DNA from: Setomelanomma holmii
Lineage: Eukaryota; Ascomycota; Dothideomycetes; Pleosporales; Phaeosphaeriaceae
Assembly (NCBI GenBank): GCA_010015745.1
Contig: ML978198.1
Span: forward strand, 62,001 to 126,000
Length of the DNA: 64,000 nucleotides
Direction of reading: 5' to 3'
Shown piece by piece: positions 36,196 to 46,351 of this stretch (its first letter is position 1; the number at the start of each line of letters is the position of its first letter). The position numbers and the translations under genes are program-made. Below the pieces are notes generated by a model. It was not told the DNA's origin. It worked only from the letters and a program-made list of their open reading frames with translations, and ran no database searches.

Positions 36196-37992
36196 ATGCC
36201 GTATCTCATACCACCGGACTTCTTGCAGTTTGACACCGACACCTTTCGCACCTCCATATCAAAATACATAGATCGAAAGGTCGACTGCCTCATGGCGCTC
36301 AACACTATTCGCAAGCGTCTCAACGAAGATTACGATGCGCTTTCTCTACTGGACGCCCTGCCACCGCACACTTCGTTTCAATGGATCTGTATACCCAGCC
36401 ACAGCCATATGGCAATCCAGATTGGAAATGTGAAAGACCGCGACATACTCGCGTTCCTAGTGCAGCTAGGGGATAAGCCTTATGAGGTGCGTTATTGGTC
36501 AGTGCAAGCCAACCGCCCGGTATCGGGCACTTCCCACACAGTGCTGTCACAAGATGATGTAGTGCGACTATCACTCTTTGCGCCGTTCAAGTACAACGCG
36601 GACACTTCTAAGTCATCGAAGCGCAAATTCAGTATCATCATCAAGTGGTACTTCATGCTGAGAGGACTGCTGCATGATGGAGTGGGCGGCGACTACAACG
36701 ATTACTGCAAGCGCTTATGTGATGCGCTGAGGAAGATTTACGCAGGACAGCAGATGGACAAGGACAGGGGTAGGCGTGGGGACCAAATTGAGGGCTCGAG
36801 ACAAACACCAATGACGGTTGACGAAAGCCCAGAGCCTGATGAGCCCAAGAGTCCTTACCGGTTACGCTCAGCACCACAGACCATCGAGAAACATGTTAGG
36901 CTCTCGCCACAGGAGTGCATCGCAACGCCAGCTAAGACACCCACGAGCAGCAGCAAGGATGACAAGACGGACTACGATCGGCTACGTAGCTTCCTCGATT
37001 CACACGGCATTCTCTACCTGCTCGACAATATCCCAGAAGCGAACGCCATGCAATTCGTCACCCAAGGCTTCATACCTGAAGCTCAACCAAAAAAGCTATT
37101 TCTTGGGCGCCACTATAAGAACGACTGCGAGATCTATGCTTACATGCGCCCATCGCGAGACTGGCACGAAATCAAGTTCACGCTCGAGGATCCTCGCCGG
37201 CCTCTCAACATCACGCAAATGCGAACCGAGGATGTCGCAAAGCAGCGCCTGCTCCACCCTTTCAACAAAACGTTTCCCAAAGATGGACCTATTGACCAGG
37301 GTGACAGGGCACGGCTTACCCTCATGGTGAAGTGGTACTTCATCGCCGCTGGCATTGCGACAAATCTTGTTCTGCAGGAAACCAAGGCGTACCCAGGTCG
37401 TCTGCGATGCGCACTCGAGTACATCGCGAATCGAATGGGTCCAGCAGCCGCGAAGCCGCCAATGACAAGGGACGCTAGTATACCTCGCAGGTCCAGATTG
37501 CATGATACGAGTACTATCGACGAGTCACAGATCCAAAACTCGCTCGCCGGACCAACATCTTCTCCACCACACGCAGGACAATCCCTAGATCTACCTGCCC
37601 CATCGAGCAGCACAACCTCACGCTCGACTAGACACAAGCCAAACATCCCAACCACAACCCCAAACATAATCCAAACCACAACCACCCTGCCCTCGCACCC
37701 CTCCCCACGCGGGACTAAACGCCCCGCTCCCGCAACCACATCCTCCGAAGACGCAGACTTTGCCTCGCTCGCCGCAACCCTTTCACAAGATCAATCCTTA
37801 ACCAAGCAGATCAACGCGATTGACGAGGAGCTGGAGAAGCTGGAGCGCAAGAAAGAGATCTTCATGGAGGCGTGGGAAAAGGAGCATAAGGGGGTTGTGG
37901 AGAGGAGAGGCATGGTCGAGGAGGAGAGGGGCGGGGTACGGAAGAGGTTTAAACGGATAAGCTTGAAGGTTGCAGGCGGTGGGGAGGAGTAG
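36196..37992 (+). CDS. Unknown protein with two copies of a KWYF module
   Basis: One exon of 598 residues from the first ATG. Two related modules of about 130 residues are seen: the first ends in KRKFSIIIKWYFMLRG with KWYF at 150-153, the second in RARLTLMVKWYFIAAG with KWYF at 379-382. In both a Pro-Phe pair lies 20-25 residues before KWYF, and a helix with C-x-AL follows. Between them is a Ser/Pro linker. After about residue 430 the chain is Ser/Thr/Pro-rich, then a charged coiled coil (INAIDEELEKLERKKEIF) and a basic tail. I know no family with this layout. The neighbour at 33807-35525 has the same module. The frame is open without ATG upstream, so a small 5' exon is possible. Confidence 0.7.
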   Translation: MPYLIPPDFLQFDTDTFRTSISKYIDRKVDCLMALNTIRKRLNEDYDALSLLDALPPHTSFQWICIPSHSHMAIQIGNVKDRDILAFLVQLGDKPYEVRYWSVQANRPVSGTSHTVLSQDDVVRLSLFAPFKYNADTSKSSKRKFSIIIKWYFMLRGLLHDGVGGDYNDYCKRLCDALRKIYAGQQMDKDRGRRGDQIEGSRQTPMTVDESPEPDEPKSPYRLRSAPQTIEKHVRLSPQECIATPAKTPTSSSKDDKTDYDRLRSFLDSHGILYLLDNIPEANAMQFVTQGFIPEAQPKKLFLGRHYKNDCEIYAYMRPSRDWHEIKFTLEDPRRPLNITQMRTEDVAKQRLLHPFNKTFPKDGPIDQGDRARLTLMVKWYFIAAGIATNLVLQETKAYPGRLRCALEYIANRMGPAAAKPPMTRDASIPRRSRLHDTSTIDESQIQNSLAGPTSSPPHAGQSLDLPAPSSSTTSRSTRHKPNIPTTTPNIIQTTTTLPSHPSPRGTKRPAPATTSSEDADFASLAATLSQDQSLTKQINAIDEELEKLERKKEIFMEAWEKEHKGVVERRGMVEEERGGVRKRFKRISLKVAGGGEE

Positions 37993-39003
37993 GTGGGTTG
38001 TAGGAAGCGTTGGCTGGAAAGAAAAGGGGGAAGTGGAGGAGGTCAAGAGGGTGATGGGTGGGCTTTGGCTAAGTTCATACATGCTATGCTGGGAAAGGTG
38101 AGCATTTATTCGAGATCTTCGGTTTTGTATACCGGCAATGCATAATCTACCACTTATATCCGGCAGAAACGCGTTGCCTCTGGAGCTCTGGTCGTTTTTT
38201 TGTTCGGCCCTGCAACGAGCCTTGTACTGTTGTGATGGGAATGCTCGCATGCCCATGACTAGATGAGGTATCATGGATCGGCGCTGAAGAGCGGTCTAGA
38301 GGGATAGCATGGTTTGAGGACATCGAGGATGAGGGGATCGTCCGTTGGCCTTGGGCAAGAGGAAGATGTGTCAGGGGACGATCCGTTGGAGGGACAATCC
38401 GTCAAGGGACAATCCGTCAAAGGACCATCCGTCAAAGGACCATCCGTTAGCCGTGAGGGCGAGGGCAGATCTGTCAGTCTGGAGGGAGTATTCACTAGCC
38501 TTCTTAAACGCAAGAGTCACTTCCCTCAGCCCTAGGCGTAATAGCACGATTCACACACGCCTTTGATGGCTCCGTCACTTGGAACATGCTTGTCATCTTC
38601 GCAACATGGTGCCGTCGCGGCCACGTGAAGGCGGCGTCGAAGTTCTTCCGGTCCGTACACCACGTTTGCAGGTAAGTAAGGCTTGAAAGGCAACACGACT
38701 CGTGTTTCAGGGCGCCAAGGTAGTAGATGGTGATGGCAACATAGATCAAACCAGAAGCTTGAAGCAGACCAGCATGCTGCATAGACACGTCTGCCTTACG
38801 GAGCTTATATATATTGAACCATTCTAGGCAGGGACATATTTCGTGATAGCAAGCGCGACAGACGCAGACATGCGAGACGGCAGAAGCGACTCCAAATCCA
38901 CACTATGCACCTTGATAGGGTGAAAAGGCTGTGCCGTGCAAAGCAGACCTGATCATATAAAATAGTATACATCCGCGCCTCCTTCGACTATATTCCTGAT
39001 CTA
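37993..39003. other. Intergenic region with minisatellite
   Basis: About 1 kb without a convincing gene. Holds the 15-bp minisatellite at 38375-38450, which lies in an 80-codon minus-strand frame (38271-38513) as a pentapeptide LTDGP/LTDCP repeat. A TATA-like GAGCTTATATATATTG lies near 38800. Confidence 0.5.
38375..38450. repeat. 15-bp minisatellite, about five units
   Basis: Units GGGACAATCCGTCAA (38391-38405 and 38406-38420) and AGGACCATCCGTCAA (38421-38435) plus diverged units on both sides. The unit length is a multiple of 3, so an overlapping frame keeps register. Confidence 0.9.
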
Positions 39004-39753
39004 CTAATCTACTGCCTTGAGTTCCGCCCCCCTCCTCGCCAAGCAATCCTCCAACTCCATCCACCTCATCTCCTGCAACTTCAGCGCGCCCTGCAAATCC
39101 CTCACTTTCCACTCCCCCAACTTCCTTTCTTCCTCCTTCATCATCCTCATCCCCTCCCGTTCCCTCAAAGTGTCTGCTAACCCCAAGAGACTCTTCCTAA
39201 TCGCCAGATGCCTTTCTTCCACAAGTTCCATCTCTCGCTTCAGCTGTTCCGCACTCAGCTCGTGGATGCTGGGTGGCTGGAGATAGGTGTCTGGTTCACA
39301 GGCCTGCGAGCCGATCTCGATGATCTCGCCTTCTTCGAGTGAGAAGTCCGAGAAGGCCGAGGTGTCTGCGTTTGGTGTGGTGCTTGGATCTGGTGCTTTC
39401 CATGCGCCATCTAGGACCGGAGGCGCTTGCTCATAGCTATGGGTGTCTGCGGTGTGGTGTCGGCTGGGCTCTTCTTGACGTTCAGATGGAGGCGCCGCAG
39501 GGTGCCAAGCGACGTATGGGACGTACAGGCCGCGTGCTGGTTGCGGGAACATCGTTGTCGCAGAATACTGTGTGTTCGGCGGGCCTTGAGGGTGAGGTGC
39601 GCGAGCAAGAGGGTTGACGCTGTCTGAGCCAGGATCCACATCCCCATCACCATTAGGTTGCGCCGAGGCCATGTTGAGGAGAGGATCGTGAGTAAGATTC
39701 CACGGTGCGTCAGGACTGGGAAGATCACGAAGATACTCCAGACGACGGGACAT
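39004..39753 (-). CDS. Unknown protein with C-terminal coiled coil
   Basis: One exon of 249 residues, starting MSRRLEYLRDLPSP. Residues 1-135 are Pro/Ser/Asp-rich and look disordered, with an acidic patch FSDFSLEEGEIIEIG near 130-145. From about residue 160 to the end the chain is a charged helix, probably a coiled coil (EQLKREMELVEERHL). No catalytic or binding motif was recognised. Clean frame, ATG and stop, and composition unlike the antisense frames support a real gene. No link to the neighbouring glycosyltransferase is evident. Confidence 0.6.
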   Translation of the reverse strand: MSRRLEYLRDLPSPDAPWNLTHDPLLNMASAQPNGDGDVDPGSDSVNPLARAPHPQGPPNTQYSATTMFPQPARGLYVPYVAWHPAAPPSERQEEPSRHHTADTHSYEQAPPVLDGAWKAPDPSTTPNADTSAFSDFSLEEGEIIEIGSQACEPDTYLQPPSIHELSAEQLKREMELVEERHLAIRKSLLGLADTLREREGMRMMKEEERKLGEWKVRDLQGALKLQEMRWMELEDCLARRGAELKAVD

Positions 39754-40130
39754 GACCGGTGTTCATGCGGCTTCTTCGTTGGCGCGAGGTGGGCCAGGTC
39801 TTCTTGTTCCAATGGAGTTGTGCTGAGTGTGAGAGTTGAAGTTTAGAATTAGTCCAAGAGTTCCGTAGGAATACGCAGTGAAAGTCGCCAGAGGCGGAGT
39901 TGCGCAAGTGACGGGCAGCTCTCAGCTTTCACGGGTTTGTGCCACGACTGTCCTAAAGGGCTTGTACGAAGTCCTACAGGGAAAGAGTCTCAAAGGCTGC
40001 TTTGAGGCGCCTGCGAATAACGCAGGCCTTGCGGTGGATCAGATGAAGTGACAACGTCGCAAGATAGCAGGATCGTGAGACACAATTCTTCGGACGGCGA
40101 GCATCGCAGAACAGGAAACTCGTAATGATA
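39754..40130. other. Intergenic region
   Basis: Between two minus-strand genes; promoter of the coiled-coil gene and 3' flank of the glycosyltransferase. Nothing else seen. Confidence 0.5.
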
Positions 40131-41540
40131 TTAATGTGCCGGGTTCTTACATCGCTGATGATTCGCCCACGCCATAAAGCGTTCTTTTCTCCACCCACTC
40201 TTCCACAACCTCAATTTTGACACGCCGTTGATGTTCCACTCCTGCGGTGGCGAATATGCGCCAAATCGCAGGCTGCTGCTGAGATGACATTTCGTCTCGC
40301 CATTCTCATTCCAATTCTTCTGCGGTATTGACGAGTACGACCATTGCATACAGTACTCGCTATTGTCGCACGATGCCTCGCAGGCTTCCGGCGACTCTTC
40401 GCCATTGGGCGCATGGCCGTCATTCGGGTCGTCGCTCTCGAATAGGATGTTCCACCGCGCGTTTGAGGAGTCGGCGGAAAGGTTGTCCCAGTCTGAGCGG
40501 TTGTTGCTCAAGTCCTCTGGCGCCATGAAGCGACCCCAGAGGTCCGCGAATAATAGAGGTCGCCGGATGTGGTCCTCAGTATGGTTCTTCTGGAGGAGAT
40601 AGAGGTCGCTCCAGATGTCAGGAGTGACGTGGTGCATCATCATGACTCTCTCGCACCATACGGCAGGCGAGAAGGGCACAGAGCTGGGCTCGGAGCCAGA
40701 TATGCCAGGCCATGCGCCGGACAGACTCAGGTTCAGCTCCGCCTGCAGTACGCTGAAGACCAAGTGGAAAGCAGAGGTGTGGTCGATGATTTGGTTCTCC
40801 CAATTCTTAATGACGTTTTTGCGCTCCTTGAACAGCTCCTTCATGGTTCCAGCAGACAAGATGAACGAGCTGCTACCGGCAGCGAAGGAATCCGGTACGC
40901 CAGACACTGGAGGATTGCCGAAGAACCACTTTGTCTTGGGATGGTATTGTGCCAGCCAGTCCAGCGTGTTGACTCTATCCACAAAAGTATCGTCGCTCAC
41001 GAAAGCGTACCAGCTGCGGTCTGGCCTATACTCCCACGCTCTTGACATGGCTTGCAGTATCTTGTACTTGTTCAATTTCGCCAGTATTTCTGCCTCCTCG
41101 TGCGGGTCTTGCTTCTTCAATCCGCTCAGTGGTATGCTCCTTCTCGCAAAGTTGACCTGCTGCCTGTATCTATCCAGCTCCTTATTCCCGCCAATGAAGT
41201 CCCTTGTGTATCCAAACAGCACGTCGAAGACGGGATAGTCGCCGACATTCATCTGTAGATCGGCAAATATCAAGGTTGGGTCCTTGTCCTCTTCGAAGAG
41301 GTATGCTAGCGAAGGCGCAAGTTTGGTGTATACGTTAGTTGCGGTTGTGACTATCGAGACCACGAGATGGTCGTGCCCCACGCCGTGTGGGCCGAGGGCG
41401 GTCCCTGACTGCGGTCGCATGCTCGGTGGAAGCTCTTCATCGTCGTAGTATCGTGGCCATCCCTTGATCCACATGAAGCCATAGATGACGAGGATGACGA
41501 GGAGAAGGCGCCCGGGGCGCGGAATTCCACGGGCGAGCAT
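40131..41540 (-). CDS. Type II membrane glycosyltransferase, fungal GT31/Fringe-like
   Basis: One exon, 469 residues. A single membrane anchor lies near residues 10-25 (RLLLVILVIYGFMWI) after a short basic tail, the layout of Golgi glycosyltransferases. The lumenal domain has DHLVVSIVTTATNVY, the block SWYAFVSDDTFVDRV with the DxD-type metal site (DDT), and FGNPPVSGVPDSFAAGSSSF, all typical of fungal GT31 members. A Cys-rich C-terminal part (CEASCDNSEYCMQW) may be a small disulfide domain. Members transfer sugars such as galactose or GlcNAc from nucleotide sugars; donor and acceptor cannot be told here. Several NxS/T sites are present. Confidence 0.82.
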   Translation of the reverse strand: MLARGIPRPGRLLLVILVIYGFMWIKGWPRYYDDEELPPSMRPQSGTALGPHGVGHDHLVVSIVTTATNVYTKLAPSLAYLFEEDKDPTLIFADLQMNVGDYPVFDVLFGYTRDFIGGNKELDRYRQQVNFARRSIPLSGLKKQDPHEEAEILAKLNKYKILQAMSRAWEYRPDRSWYAFVSDDTFVDRVNTLDWLAQYHPKTKWFFGNPPVSGVPDSFAAGSSSFILSAGTMKELFKERKNVIKNWENQIIDHTSAFHLVFSVLQAELNLSLSGAWPGISGSEPSSVPFSPAVWCERVMMMHHVTPDIWSDLYLLQKNHTEDHIRRPLLFADLWGRFMAPEDLSNNRSDWDNLSADSSNARWNILFESDDPNDGHAPNGEESPEACEASCDNSEYCMQWSYSSIPQKNWNENGETKCHLSSSLRFGAYSPPQEWNINGVSKLRLWKSGWRKERFMAWANHQRCKNPAH

Positions 41541-42395
41541 GTCGCTACCGGCTGCTGGGTATCATGGGAGGATACGAAGGAGCGAGTGTATAGGGTCAGT
41601 CGATTGGGGAAGGAGTGGTTGCAGTTAACAAGGTTCCATGGTTGCATGTCTTCGTGTACGCGTAGTTCAGGAGAAAGCCGGTAAGATGCGCCAAGCCTAG
41701 AACGGGCGTAAGCAATCAGACGCATTCCTGTGGCGGAGCCCCCCGTATTCACAGGCATCGGCGTCGCAAAAATCTGACAGGTCTACGACACCATCCACAA
41801 GTGGAAAAATGTAAATATGATGTCTTGATTTCTGCCGTCGTGTGGAAATTGTGCCCAGATGCTTGGCGATGTTCCACCTCGGGTTTTTCCATGCAGGGCA
41901 AGAGCGTCCCACCCGTCTCCAGCCTCAGCTGTGGCGTTCTCCCCCTCAACACCACAACGACATGTTGCCCGTCATGCCTCGCCATGTTGCGTGGGAGCCA
42001 CGAAACTATCACCATAAGAGTTGATGCTGTCCGCAGTCTCTGCTGCCGTCGAAGGAGGTATCGATGCGCCCACCTGGTCAATTTCAATGCGCTAAATCGA
42101 GCCTTCTTACTTTCGCGGGCACCACTTTGTGTGCCACTTCATGCTTCCAACGACGCAAAGCTTGCTCATCACCATTCTCGTCTCATACTATCAATCCTGC
42201 TTGCTATCTGCTTATGGTCATTTGCTGTCTATTATGAAGCATATTCAATCCATCTGCTACATACACTAACACAAATGGCCGCTGCATGTGCGCGTCTTCC
42301 TTTGGCTTCTCCAGGAACAGGCGTTTGGCACATTACGAAGCAACACTCACCTGCTCCTGATTGGGTATAGTGTGACCCTGCACAGCCAGACTCTC
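41541..42395. other. Intergenic region
   Basis: Promoter of the glycosyltransferase and the left edge of the accessory stretch. A frame from 41801 to 42370 has no coherent product and is taken as chance. Confidence 0.45.
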
Positions 42396-42947
42396 ATGGA
42401 CATGGGTATGTCATCCTCACGTTCACTCCTCACCGCGGTCGGCGGGGAGACAGCCGAGTATATAAGACAGCATGCAGCCCACTCTTCAGAGTTGCACGAC
42501 ACTACCGAGTGCTCTCCACAGACCGACGACGGAGATGCTGTTGACACCGAGGACTTCATGGCCGACGATGAGGGGAACGACAGCCAGGAGATCGACGGCA
42601 GCGAGGAGTTGGATGACGAGGAGATGGATAATGAGGAGATGTCGGTGACGACGAGTCTGCTGGCGACGACGAGTCTTCTGCTAACAACGAGTCTGAGTCT
42701 GAGGACGAGGACGATGAGAACTCCGATGAATCCGTTGAATCCGACGAGGAACCTCCCCCGGTGTCTTCAACCTGGGTGAAGGTTAGCTGCTACGCCTAGG
42801 CCGCTAAGCTTGAAGGGAGTTCTCCAGATCAGCCGCAGCAGCAATAGCAGAGCGAGTTTCTTGAACGCTGCTACGAGGCGGCGAAAGAATTGCGTAATCG
42901 GTGGATAGAGATGGTCACTCGTACAAGCACAGTTTCGGACAGGTAGT
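42396..42947 (+). pseudogene. Broken gene for an Asp/Glu-rich protein with TAG codons
   Basis: A frame from ATG 42396 encodes a Ser/Asp/Glu-rich chain (DDEGNDSQEIDGSEELDDEE) and loses its acidic character at about 42635, where the frame one base back takes over (VGDDESAGDDESSANNE). That frame runs to 42947 with two lone TAG codons at 42797 and 42845. The second lies in CAG CAG CAA TAG CAG, so it most likely was a glutamine codon. The following EFLERCYEAAKELRNRW looks like a real helix. A one-base deletion near 42637 would explain the shift. A GTATGT at 42404 could also be an intron donor. Family unknown. Confidence 0.45.
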
Positions 42948-43827
42948 CTTAGTCATGAAGCGGTTTTGCTGCGAGCATCAAAGCGCTGTTGTCCAAGACA
43001 GCACCGGTACACATGCAGATTTTGCAAGTTGAGCCTACTTCGCCTTCCTTGAATGTATTGGTACTGGGATCTAAGCCTTTTCCACCGTGTTGCCCAACAA
43101 CGCCATCCTGTCTTGCTGTTCTTGCATGTCCATAGTTCGGCTACTCATCGTATCCCAAGTAATCGTCGTCTTGGCTGTGCGAACTGGTTCTACGAGATTC
43201 TTGTTTGCTTTCTCGAGATGTCCCTTTTGCTCGCGTATTGTGCCGTACTTGCCCACTGTATCAATCGCGCTGCCACCTGCAACATATCACTTTTTCCATT
43301 CTCGCTTGCCACCATACTTCTACCCAAACATCGGTACAGCTTGCTACTCTTCTCCCGAAACCCCAACCCCGCTTGCTGCCCAGCAAATGCTCTCCCAGCC
43401 ATCATACTTATGACGCAGCTGCATCCGATGCGAAAGCTCAAATCTGCTTTCACCCCTTCCATCTTTCGCGATAGGTGTTCGTCGGAGCCAAATTGGGAAG
43501 GCCCACGTGGGTATTGGCGGACAAATTCTTTGAGATATTTTCCGTATAGCCTCATCTTCATCTTCACCGCAGTCAGTGCGCTGTGGACGCGTTGCCCGCT
43601 CATAAAGTCACGCCGACACTGAGCAATTGCAATCTTTTCTTATTGCTCGAAGTCTTCCAACCCGATTGACTGCCTGCGATAAGACAAGATCCCTTGAATG
43701 AACTGTAGGCAGAGATTTTCCATGACACAAAGGGCATGACTGATGATGGCGTCTAGGGCTGCGGATCCTTCACACTCCAGAGGGAAATGTCCTGACTAGC
43801 TCCGAGTACGATATGGACTAGCCCAAC
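42948..43827. other. Intergenic region
   Basis: About 880 bases without a supported gene. Frames such as 43053-43622 have hydrophobic, low-complexity products with no motif and are treated as chance. Confidence 0.4.
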
Positions 43828-44466
43828 ATGGCGGGTAAGCAGGAAGACGGCAACAACGACAACGACAACTATATACCACCCAACAACACAGGTCAGCAGT
43901 CGATCGCTGCGATTCAGGCTCTGTTCGGCCAAGAAGCCGCTCAGAACTTCGTAACGAACCTCCATGCAGATAAATTCAACCATCATTTAGGCTGCCTCTA
44001 TGATACTGACATATTCCAAGCTCTCGAGCATATGGGCATCACACCCGACCACTTCGTTACCCTCCTACAGCTGACTGGCCTCGCCGTGGTACCACACATC
44101 CCCGGTCCGGCTCTAGGTCCCTACTCAGACACGGACGTTGCAGACCCCGGCCATGCACGCGCTCTGTTGAGCGGCTCCGATTCCTTCATGACTGCTGTTG
44201 CGAGCTACAACTCAGCCTACGTGAGTGTCCGACTGGAAATGAATTTCTAGAACATAGCTAATCATCCCTCGTAGCCTCCTCGCGGTCCCGCCTTGAGCGG
44301 CTGGAAGTTCTCCTCTGGTGTTCAGCAAGACGAGGAGTCGGACATCCACCCTCACGACGCGGTCCACTCGGGCGTCGGAAATGAGAGCGAGTCCGAGATG
44401 ATCGACGAGGACGAGATACTCGAGGACGACGAGGAGGAGAAAGAGCTGGATGAAGACGAGGAGTAG
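43828..44466 (+). CDS. Small unknown protein with acidic tail, paralogue of 45132 locus
   Basis: Two exons, 43828-44220 and 44275-44466, give 194 residues. The 54-nt intron has donor GTGAGT, branch AGCTAATC and acceptor CGTAG; it removes an in-frame TAG and joins NSAY to PPRGP. A middle part (IQALFGQEAAQNF ... ALEHMGITPDHF) is helical and resembles the product at 45132. The end is almost all Asp and Glu. No known domain. The acidic tail may bind basic partners such as histones, a weak guess from composition. Confidence 0.6.
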
Positions 44467-45131
44467 TCGAGTATGGCTGCAAGACACAACGTCTTCGAAG
44501 ACACAGGAAAAGGCACTTCAGTGGACGATGATCCTGCGACGGCGCCCTACGAGGCGGATCTATGCAAACATTGATCCTAAATAGTTTAACAAAAGCTACT
44601 ATGATGATCATCTTAAATAGCTTTGCCCAACAAACTGTAGATGGAAACGAGAAAAGTTGTCCACGACATCTAGACCAAGGCTAGTCTTGTAACTTTTGTG
44701 AGCGTGCCGGTTGTTCTTGTCGGTCGACATTGTGAAGCCTGCCGTGCAGGGTACACATCATACTGCAATGTCGTTGGTCTGGATCAGTCCTAGATAGCAA
44801 GACCAGCTCATCTCCAGTTTTTCCTTTCACTCCAAACGAAAAGCAAGATGCGGGGTAATTTGGAGCCAGTTTCGTCATCTTCACTCGGGCAACGGCAGCC
44901 AAACTAGTCATGACAGATTTGATGCGGGCTCATCCTCATGTTCACCACGCTAGCCGGACGCACCAGACAAGCATAAAGAAACGGCCCCGCCACGTATCTA
45001 TATACTCTCTTCGTACCATCTTTTGCGACACAATCAGTAACTGACTCTGAAAGAAATCTGCGACTTCGAATGTAAGTCTAGCCTACTACCGCGCCCCAAT
45101 TCTGACTGACTTTCTGTTGTAGTGCTGAACA
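44467..45131. other. Intergenic region with a 5' UTR intron
   Basis: Mostly unassigned. GTAAGT at 45072 to TTGTAG ending at 45122, with branch TCTGACTGAC, is a good 51-nt intron candidate in the leader of the gene starting at 45132. Confidence 0.5.
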
Positions 45132-45806
45132 ATGTCCAACACCAGCGTCCCGTGGGGCCAGAAGAAGGACGACGCCTTGTTATCGGTGATGCGGATCGAG
45201 CGTCGACACCTGCCCGCCGCCATTGCCGCTGATGAGGACATGAGCGACGCGATCGCAGAGCACTGCGTTCGTCGAGGCATTATGGTCGTGCCACTCTTCA
45301 TTGACAACCAAGGTCTCTTCAACGTCCGTGCAGTGGTCCACCAAGTCAACTCCATATACGGTCCAGAGGGCGTTGAAGACTTTTTCGATATCTTTGAAGA
45401 TGATGAGTAGTTGTTCGCGATGCGACTGCGCAGTGCTGACCTCGCAGCTCTTGATGAGGCTGGACTATCTATTCGCCAGCTGGCTTCCTTCGTGCGACCG
45501 GCTGGTCTGCCTCTGACATCCCCCGTTGCTCCTCAGTATCCAACAGCTGACCCTTTAGCTTTTGACCTGGACTGGTTCGCGGCATTGGCTCCAGGCGTAG
45601 GCGCTCTTCTCGATAGCCTGGAACGCTCTATGGCTACCACCAACCAGAACCACCAGCTGGCCAATGGAAGTGCCTCGCCAAACATACATCGCGAAGCCAT
45701 ACTGACTGGTCATCTCAGATGGTCAGCCATCCGGTCACTACATACCTTACTTAAAGTTCTACCATCATTAGGTCTCTCCGTCGTTGACATAGCAGCACTC
45801 GGGTAA
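45132..45806 (+). pseudogene. Unknown protein gene interrupted by one in-frame TAG
   Basis: ATG 45132 opens a frame that meets TAG at 45408-45410 and then stays open in the same frame to 45806, 225 codons in all. Homology with the product at 43828 crosses the TAG: VNSIYGPEGVEDFF before it matches IQALFGQEAAQNF, and ADLAALDEAGLSIRQL after it matches TDIFQALEHMGITPDHF, with nearly equal spacing. So the TAG sits inside what was one protein. Either the gene is dead or shortened to 92 residues, or the stop is read through. The end near 45790 also looks disturbed, since another frame carries on downstream (SDAARVGMGSKFGRS). Function unknown. Confidence 0.5.
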
Positions 45807-46351
45807 GGATGCGTCTAACGACAAAGACTCTGATGCCGCCCGTGTCGGCATGGGCAGCAAGTTCGGGCGCTCGATTCAGAGCATGATAATGACAGAAGGA
45901 AGAGAAATTTGTGATCTGATAGATGAGGTTCGTCCCCGGGCATCACATGTGTAGCTGATTGAGGACCATAGCGTCTTGACAGCGCGAGACATGCGCTTTG
46001 TTTAGATCGGCTTTTCAGTAGTCGAACTATACGTTTCTATATAAATTTAATGACGTGCTTGCCATTCTTGAGTGGCACTGCCAGGCAGCTGCGTCAAACT
46101 ATCTGATGAATCGCTCACTTCTGGGAACCTCGGTGGCCTTCCGCAACTCATTCAGGTTGGTTTCAAGTTCATGGTGGCCTGCCTTATCTGCTAGCCTAGA
46201 CTTCCATGCTTGCACTTTGGAAACGTGGGTGACTTCCTTCTGGCGCAAAGTGAGTGGTGAAAGAGTTCTGCGCTAGGAACGGCACGGGGGCACATACTTC
46301 TATCGTGAGAAACTTCAGTCACTCTCGTCACACATACTTCCCCTTTACAGC
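45807..46351. other. Intergenic region, possible gene remnant
   Basis: Bases 45795-45954 hold a short frame (KDSDAARVGMGSKFG) that may be the displaced end of the preceding broken gene. Nothing else seen. CCCTTTACAG at 46341-46350 looks like a splice acceptor just before the next ATG. Confidence 0.4.

Noticed and set aside
38504..38788. 94-codon minus-strand frame near the minisatellite
   Set aside because: No domain, and joining it to the repeat frame needs an intron for which no signals are visible.
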